From [Borrelia] finlandensis (GTDB lineage Bacteria > Spirochaetota > Spirochaetia > Borreliales > Borreliaceae), in contig NZ_ABJZ02000002.1 of NCBI RefSeq assembly GCF_000181875.2, positions 62,001 to 126,000 on the forward strand: a DNA stretch of 64,000 nt, written 5' to 3'. The notes beneath the pieces were generated by a model that searched no databases, was not told the origin of the DNA, and worked only from the letters and a program-made list of their open reading frames with translations. A program made the translations under genes and the position numbers. Below, piece after piece: positions 59,190 to 64,000 of the stretch (its first letter is position 1; each line of letters opens with the position of its first letter).

Positions 59190-60161
59190 ATGACTAAAAT
59201 TATTCCTGTAGCAAGTGGCAAAGGTGGTGTTGGAAAAACATCTTTTGTTGCAAATGTTGGTTATAAGCTTTCTAGTTTAGGTAAAACTGTAATACTTGTT
59301 GACCTTGATCTTGGTGGCTCTAATCTACATACGTGTTTGGGGGTTAAAAATAAGGGTGTGGGCATTGGTTCTTTTATTAATAAAAAGAGTAAAAGTTTTT
59401 CAGATTTAGTATGCAAAACATCTTATGATAAACTTTATCTTATTCCAGGTGATGCTCTTTATACGGGAACAGCTAATCTTCCTTTTTCTATTAAGAAAAA
59501 GATTATAGAATCTATTCAAAAAGATCTTATTGCCGATTTTATTTTTTTAGATTTGGGATCTGGAACTTCTTATAATACAATAGATTTCTATTTGGCATCT
59601 TACAGCGGTGTAATTGTTACAATCCCAGAAACCCCCTCCATACTTAATGCTTATTCTTTTTTAAAGAATGCTCTTTATCGTCTTTTATATTTAGGATTTC
59701 CGCAAAAAAGCCCCGAACGGGATTATATTGGTAATTTTTTTAAAGATAAGATTGAAGGGACAAACCTTGGATTTAAAGATTTGGTTGTTGGGATTGAGCT
59801 TATTTCTTTGAGCTCTTCTTTGAAAGTTAAGAGGATGATGAATAATTTTTATCCTAGAGTGGTGCTAAATAGAATAGAAACTAGTGAAGAGATTGCTATG
59901 TGTGAAAATTTGATTAATGTTGTTAAGAATAATATTAATATACCAATAGAGTTTATAGGTTTTGTGCCTTTTGCAAAAAGTTTCAGAGAGGCTATTAATA
60001 ATAGAGTTCCATTTATTGATTTTGAGAAAAATTCAAAGTTGAATAAATATTTTGAATTCATAGCTGGTAATTTAATTAAATCTCCTATTGAAGGGTCTCC
60101 TTATATTTACGATGACATATACGATATGATTAAAGATCAAAGTCGATTTATTAGAAAATAA
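59190..60161 (+). CDS. MinD/ParA-like ATPase
   Basis: 323 residues with the deviant Walker A KGGVGKTSF (about 10-18), the A' motif VDLDLGGSN and the Walker B-like FIFLDLGSG. It resembles the MinD/FlhG group but lacks a clear C-terminal membrane-targeting helix of MinD and the DQAxxLR of FlhG. The role (placement of flagella, division site, other) is not decided by sequence. It lies between ktrA and pfk with short spacers. Confidence 0.85.
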   Translation: MTKIIPVASGKGGVGKTSFVANVGYKLSSLGKTVILVDLDLGGSNLHTCLGVKNKGVGIGSFINKKSKSFSDLVCKTSYDKLYLIPGDALYTGTANLPFSIKKKIIESIQKDLIADFIFLDLGSGTSYNTIDFYLASYSGVIVTIPETPSILNAYSFLKNALYRLLYLGFPQKSPERDYIGNFFKDKIEGTNLGFKDLVVGIELISLSSSLKVKRMMNNFYPRVVLNRIETSEEIAMCENLINVVKNNINIPIEFIGFVPFAKSFREAINNRVPFIDFEKNSKLNKYFEFIAGNLIKSPIEGSPYIYDDIYDMIKDQSRFIRK

Positions 60162-60191
60162 TTAGGCTATAATTCTATAAAGGAGTATTTG

Positions 60192-61535
60192 GTGTATAGA
60201 ATTAAAAATGAAAATTTAGATTTTAAAATAGATAGCTTGGGAGAATGCAAGCAAAACAATCCTTTGATTGATTTTTATGCTAGTGAAGGTTATTCCCATT
60301 TTGTTAATGAAAAAAATAAAATCAAGTTTAGTGTATATAGAAATGAGGATAAGGGAGATAGGTATGAAGATGTTCTTTTAGAAAAAGCTGGGCCTAGAGA
60401 AAAAATTTATTTTGTGCCCAGGCATGTTAAAGCTGCTATTACTACTTGTGGTGGGCTTTGTCCTGGCTTTAACGATGTTATTCGCTCTATTGTGCGAACT
60501 TTATGGAAAATATATGGGGTTCGCAATATTTATGGAGTAAAATTTGGATATCAAGGGCTTCTTCCTGAGTCAAATTCACCTTTTATTAATCTTAATCCAG
60601 ATGTTGTTGATGATATTAATAAATTTGGAGGCACTATTCTTGGTTCTTCAAGGGGCGGTATTAAGCCTGTGGAAATAGTTGATACTTTAGAGAGAATGAA
60701 CATTAATATGATTTTTAACATTGGCGGAGATGGTACTCAAAAGGGGTCTCTTCTTATTGCTGAGGAGATAGAAAAAAGAAATTTAAAAATAGCAGTTGTG
60801 GGCATTCCTAAAACTGTAGACAATGATTTTATGTTTGTTCAAAAATCTTTTGGATTTGAGACTGCCGTAGAACAAGCCGTTGCAGCTGTTGCTGGTGCTC
60901 ATTTTGAAGCTAATAGCGCTTATAATGGCATTGGGCTTGTTAAAGTTATGGGACGGGATTCTGGCTTTATTGCTGCTCATACCGCGCTTTCTTCTAATGA
61001 TGTTAATTTTTGTTTAATTCCAGAACTTGATTTTGACATAGAAGGTCCTAATGGATTTCTTGTTCATCTTGAAAGACGACTTTTAGAGAAAGAAAGCTTA
61101 GAAGAGATTCCCCATGCAGTAATATTGATAGCAGAAGGAGCAGGTCAAAAATATTTTGATCATTTTCCTAAGAAGAAAGACGATTCCGGGAATTTGCTTT
61201 ATGAGGATATTGGGCTTTATATTAAAGATAAAATTACAGAATATTTTAAAGCAAAAAATATACAATTTACTCTTAAATACATTGATCCCAGCTATATTAT
61301 TAGAAGTTCACCTGCTAATGCCAGTGATTCGCTTTATTGTGCTAGGCTTGGTTCGAATGCTGTGCACGCTGCAATGGCTGGTAAGACAAAAATGTTGATT
61401 AGTTTATGGAGTACAAAATTTGTGCATATACCGATTAAGATGGCAGTAATTGATAGAAATAAGGTCAATCCAAATGGTTCTTTTTGGAGAGATGTTCTTT
61501 CAAGTACGGGGCAACCAATTAGCATGAAGAATTAA
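60192..61535 (+). CDS. pfk: 6-phosphofructokinase (PPi-PFK-like family)
   Basis: Glycolytic enzyme, 447 residues from GTG 60192 (AAAGGAG 6 bp upstream; TTG 60189 is too close). Motifs: TTCGGLCPGFNDVI, GGDGTQKG, GIPKTVDND and MGRDSGFIA. GGDG (not GGDD) at the ATP/PPi-discriminating position points to ATP, whereas the Lys in GIPKT is typical of the PPi-like clade. A separate PPi enzyme exists in Borrelia. The 3' end forms half of a long palindrome shared with the convergent gene. Confidence 0.9.
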   Translation: MYRIKNENLDFKIDSLGECKQNNPLIDFYASEGYSHFVNEKNKIKFSVYRNEDKGDRYEDVLLEKAGPREKIYFVPRHVKAAITTCGGLCPGFNDVIRSIVRTLWKIYGVRNIYGVKFGYQGLLPESNSPFINLNPDVVDDINKFGGTILGSSRGGIKPVEIVDTLERMNINMIFNIGGDGTQKGSLLIAEEIEKRNLKIAVVGIPKTVDNDFMFVQKSFGFETAVEQAVAAVAGAHFEANSAYNGIGLVKVMGRDSGFIAAHTALSSNDVNFCLIPELDFDIEGPNGFLVHLERRLLEKESLEEIPHAVILIAEGAGQKYFDHFPKKKDDSGNLLYEDIGLYIKDKITEYFKAKNIQFTLKYIDPSYIIRSSPANASDSLYCARLGSNAVHAAMAGKTKMLISLWSTKFVHIPIKMAVIDRNKVNPNGSFWRDVLSSTGQPISMKN

Positions 61536-61557
61536 TTTAATTCTTCATGCTAATTGG
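61515..61557. repeat. Perfect palindrome with 21-bp arms at the pfk/nox junction
   Basis: Arms 61515-61535 and 61537-61557 are exact reverse complements around a single T at 61536. The left arm ends with the pfk stop TAA; the right arm contains the nox stop TAG at 61550-61552 (minus). It probably acts as a bidirectional terminator or 3' stem, though no U-run follows either side. Confidence 0.8.
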
Positions 61558-62884
61558 CAGCATTGCCAGCAATATTTAATATGTCCCAAGCTCTTGAGAA
61601 GGGTGGGGAATATGAGAAATCCATCATCCCCAGCTCTTTTGTTGTAAGTTTTGAATAGATTGCAATTGATAAAGCATGAATTCTTATTACGGCTCCATTT
61701 TTTCCTATTGCTTGTGCCCCAAGGATTATTTTGGTATTTTCCTCATAAATTAATTTAATATAAAGATCTTCTTGGCCTGGATAATAATTTGTATGATTTT
61801 TATCCTTTACAAAAATAGTTTTATATTTTATTTGGAACTTTTTTGCATCTTTTTCTGTAAGTCCTGTTCTTGCAGCTTCTAAAGATAGTATTTTAATTGA
61901 AGCTGAGCCCAATGTGCCTTTAAATGCCGTATGATTCCCAGCTAAATTTTCACCAACTATTCTTCCAAGTTTGTTGGCTGTTGTTGCCAAGGGTATGTAT
62001 TCATTTTTTTTACTTACTATATTATAAATAGTTGCACAATCTCCTGCAGAAAAAATATTTTTTATGCTAGTTTCGCCGTACTCATTTACAATTATTGCTC
62101 CATTTTCAGTAGTTTTAAGCTGGTTTTCTAAAAATTCAGTATCAGGTTTTATTCCGGTAGCAAGTATAACAGCGTCAGCTTGATAAGTATTTTTGTTTGT
62201 TACTACTCCTTCTACCTTTTTTTCTCCTATTAAACTTTTTACAAACTCATTTGTATGAAGATCAATCCCTTTTTTTGTTAGTTCTTCTTCCATTATTGTA
62301 ACTATTTCTTCGTCAAAGGAATCTATGAGTATGTGCTTATCTAGTTGAATTAATCTTACATTTTTTCTTTTATTTTTTGCTGCTTCTACCATTTCAATTC
62401 CAATGTATCCACCACCAATTATCACTATATTTTTAATCTCTTCTCTATCCATTAAATTTTTTATTTTTTGACCGTCTTCTAAATTTCTCAGCGTATGAAA
62501 ATTTTCTAGATTGATATTATTGATTGGTGGAATAATAGGTTTTGCACCAGTTGCTATCATAAGTTGATCATAAGTATTGTTAAAAATGGTTCCTGTTTTT
62601 TGATTTTTTATTACAATTGTATTGTTTTTTGCATCTACCTTGATAACTTCATGGTTAGTTTTAACAGAGATTCCAGTTTTTTCGAATTCTTCTTGTGTTC
62701 TTAAAATCATTGTATTGGGGTTGTCAAAGAATCCCCCCACAAAGTAAGGCAGGCCACAGGTTCCAAAAGATACAATATTTGTTTTTTCATAGATAGTAAT
62801 GTCTAGCTTTTTGTTTAAGCGGTTTGCTTTAGCTGCGGCACTAGTTCCTGCTGATGTGCCCCCAATAATTATTATTTTCATCAT
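61550..62884 (-). CDS. cdr: CoA-disulfide reductase / NADH oxidase family
   Basis: FAD-dependent enzyme of 444 residues. It has the FAD site IIIIGGTSAGTSAA, the active-site Cys43 in SFGTCGLPYF, the NAD(P)H site IIGGGYIGIEMVE, and SAGDCATIYN for FAD. Older annotations call it nox; the B. burgdorferi enzyme is known to reduce CoA disulfide, the major thiol-redox system in this organism. AGGA lies 5 bp before the first of two ATGs. The transporter gene is just upstream on the same strand, 11 bp away. Confidence 0.92.
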   Translation of the reverse strand: MMKIIIIGGTSAGTSAAAKANRLNKKLDITIYEKTNIVSFGTCGLPYFVGGFFDNPNTMILRTQEEFEKTGISVKTNHEVIKVDAKNNTIVIKNQKTGTIFNNTYDQLMIATGAKPIIPPINNINLENFHTLRNLEDGQKIKNLMDREEIKNIVIIGGGYIGIEMVEAAKNKRKNVRLIQLDKHILIDSFDEEIVTIMEEELTKKGIDLHTNEFVKSLIGEKKVEGVVTNKNTYQADAVILATGIKPDTEFLENQLKTTENGAIIVNEYGETSIKNIFSAGDCATIYNIVSKKNEYIPLATTANKLGRIVGENLAGNHTAFKGTLGSASIKILSLEAARTGLTEKDAKKFQIKYKTIFVKDKNHTNYYPGQEDLYIKLIYEENTKIILGAQAIGKNGAVIRIHALSIAIYSKLTTKELGMMDFSYSPPFSRAWDILNIAGNAAN

Positions 62885-62895
62885 TGTTTTCCTAT

Positions 62896-64000
62896 TTATT
62901 TGTTTTCAAGCTCTTTTTGGTTGTATATATTGTGGTTGAATTGTTTGAGCTGTTTAGCAGATATAACGCCTGCAAGCATTGAGCCTCCCACATTAACAGC
63001 TGTTCTTCCCATGTCAATTAAAGGCTCAACAGATATTACAAGTCCTACCAATCCCACTGGAAAGTTCATTGCTGAGAGCACCATTAGTGAGGCTGTTGTT
63101 GCGCCTCCACCAGCTCCAGCAGCTCCAAATGAAGTTATTATTATTAATCCAATAAGTGTGAGTATAAATGAAATATCTGTAGGGTTTATTCCCTGAGTTG
63201 GTGCTATCATTATTGCAAGCATAGCGGGGTGTAGTGCTGCACAACCATTTTGCCCAATTGATGTTCCAAAGGAGCTTGATAAATTTGCTATTCCTTCGCT
63301 TACTCCCAGATTTTTAGTTTGAATTTCTATATTAATAGGTATGGTTGCAGCACTTGATCTAGATATGAATGCAAATGATAGTGCTGGGAATATTTTTTTT
63401 ATAAAAGTAATTGGGTTTAATTTATTTATTGCAATTAATGTCATATGCATAAGAAATGTAAGACCTATGGCAATGTAGGAAGCAATTACAAATTCTCCAA
63501 GCTTTATTATGCTTTTGATTTCGCTGGTTGCTGTAATTTTTGTCATTAAAGCTAATATAGCATAAGGCGTTAGCTTTAAAATTAAAGTTACTACACCTAA
63601 TATTATGTCTTGGAGTGTTAATATTATTTTTTTAAAAAATTCTATTGATTCTGGCTTTTTGATAGATGTTTTAAGGGCGGCTATTCCTATGATAGCTGAA
63701 AATATCACGACCCCTATGGTTGAGTTTTTTCTAAGCCCTGCAAAATCTTCAAATATATTTTGTGGAATAAGATCTGTGATTTTTTTTGTGATTGTTGTTT
63801 GATTTAATATTTCAAGGCCTTTTTCCAATTTTTCACTTTGTAAAATTTCGATGGTTCCCGCTTGTAGTCCTTCGGCTGTTAATCCCAATGCTAAAGCAGT
63901 GAAAATGCCAATTATGGCAGCAATACCTGCTGTAAATACTAGTGTTAATATTACAAGTAGGCTCATTTTCCCAACATCTTTACTATTGGTTAGTTTTATT
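62896..64000 (-). CDS. Dicarboxylate/amino-acid:cation symporter, cystine (TcyP) type, partial
   Basis: The C-terminal about 367 residues of an SLC1-type transporter. The reading frame continues in phase through the window edge, so the ATG at 63966 is internal and the N-terminus lies beyond the window. The segment SIGQNGCAALHPAMLAIMIAP resembles TcyP/YdjN cystine transporters more than GltP. SRSSAATIPI is the usual serine-rich hairpin. Older annotations call it gltP. Downstream, same strand, lies CoA-disulfide reductase. Confidence 0.87.
   Translation of the reverse strand, partial: IKLTNSKDVGKMSLLVILTLVFTAGIAAIIGIFTALALGLTAEGLQAGTIEILQSEKLEKGLEILNQTTITKKITDLIPQNIFEDFAGLRKNSTIGVVIFSAIIGIAALKTSIKKPESIEFFKKIILTLQDIILGVVTLILKLTPYAILALMTKITATSEIKSIIKLGEFVIASYIAIGLTFLMHMTLIAINKLNPITFIKKIFPALSFAFISRSSAATIPINIEIQTKNLGVSEGIANLSSSFGTSIGQNGCAALHPAMLAIMIAPTQGINPTDISFILTLIGLIIITSFGAAGAGGGATTASLMVLSAMNFPVGLVGLVISVEPLIDMGRTAVNVGGSMLAGVISAKQLKQFNHNIYNQKELENK

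Noticed and set aside
1..64000. Mobile elements, prophage or CRISPR
   Set aside because: No transposase, integrase, phage gene, or regularly spaced repeat was found on either strand; the genes are core chromosomal ones.

Overview
This window is a 64 kb piece of a low-GC (roughly 28%) spirochete chromosome, almost certainly Borrelia (Borreliella) burgdorferi sensu lato. The evidence is the flaA-cheA2-cheW3-cheX-cheY3 order, a CheW fused to a CheR-like domain, a complete mevalonate operon, a Dps protein with a Cys-rich tail, the recycling-type EF-G2, and tRNA genes without encoded CCA. From memory it matches the right-arm region of the B31 linear chromosome running about BB0667 to BB0729. I could not check this, nor which genospecies it is. 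No insertion sequence, prophage, CRISPR array or plasmid-type gene family is visible. Most genes lie on the + strand, whose coding sequence is rich in G and T, as expected of the leading strand.

Layout. 1-6.5 kb: end of an unidentified gene, then the flaA/chemotaxis operon. 6.5-9.6 kb (minus): four overlapping genes, a HAD phosphatase and three unknowns; one unknown is a membrane protein with a voltage-sensor-like N-terminus and a HAMP-like C-terminus. 9.8-13.5 kb: ABC transporter of the Bmp/PnrA nucleoside type. 13.6-17.8 kb: two methyl-accepting chemotaxis proteins. 17.9-19 kb (minus): mnmA. 19-25.3 kb: six-gene mevalonate operon with overlapping ends (HMG-CoA synthase, type 2 IPP isomerase, HMG-CoA reductase, diphosphomevalonate decarboxylase, phosphomevalonate kinase, mevalonate kinase). 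25.3-30.1 kb: tRNA-Val, a CAP-domain lipoprotein, napA/dps, EF-G2 and the ROK regulator BadR. 30.2-36.2 kb: translation genes (ffh, rpsP, khpA, rimM, trmD, rplS, coaD, rpmF, acpP, rnc). 36.2-40 kb: CCA-adding enzyme (minus), two unknown genes, tRNA-Thr and tRNA-Tyr. 40-46 kb: mltG, dnaG, rpoD, a zinc-ribbon coiled-coil protein and RNase P RNA. 46-52.5 kb: TPR protein and the cell-elongation genes mreB, mreC, mreD, PBP2 and rodA. 52.6-57 kb: thrS, pgsA, a secreted repeat protein and a CYTH/class IV adenylyl cyclase (minus). 57-64 kb: KtrB/KtrA potassium uptake, a MinD-like ATPase, phosphofructokinase, then on the minus strand CoA-disulfide reductase and a truncated cystine-type symporter.

How the genes work together. 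CheA2, CheW3, CheX and CheY3 with MCP4 and MCP5 form most of a chemotaxis pathway acting on periplasmic flagella, of which FlaA is a sheath component. The mevalonate operon supplies IPP for undecaprenyl phosphate, which the MreBCD/PBP2/RodA and MltG genes need for peptidoglycan synthesis. The CoA reductase beside a cystine-type transporter suggests a thiol module.

Points worth a second look: the voltage-sensor/HAMP protein and its cluster; a run of 10 G inside mreB; a perfect 21-bp-arm palindrome holding both stop codons of convergent pfk and the CoA reductase; a 17-bp-arm palindrome upstream of mltG; altered GTPase motifs in Ffh; and a degenerate CheR domain in CheW3. I found no clear new defence or mobile system. 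The minus-strand cluster at 6.5-9.6 kb is the best candidate for an undescribed system.
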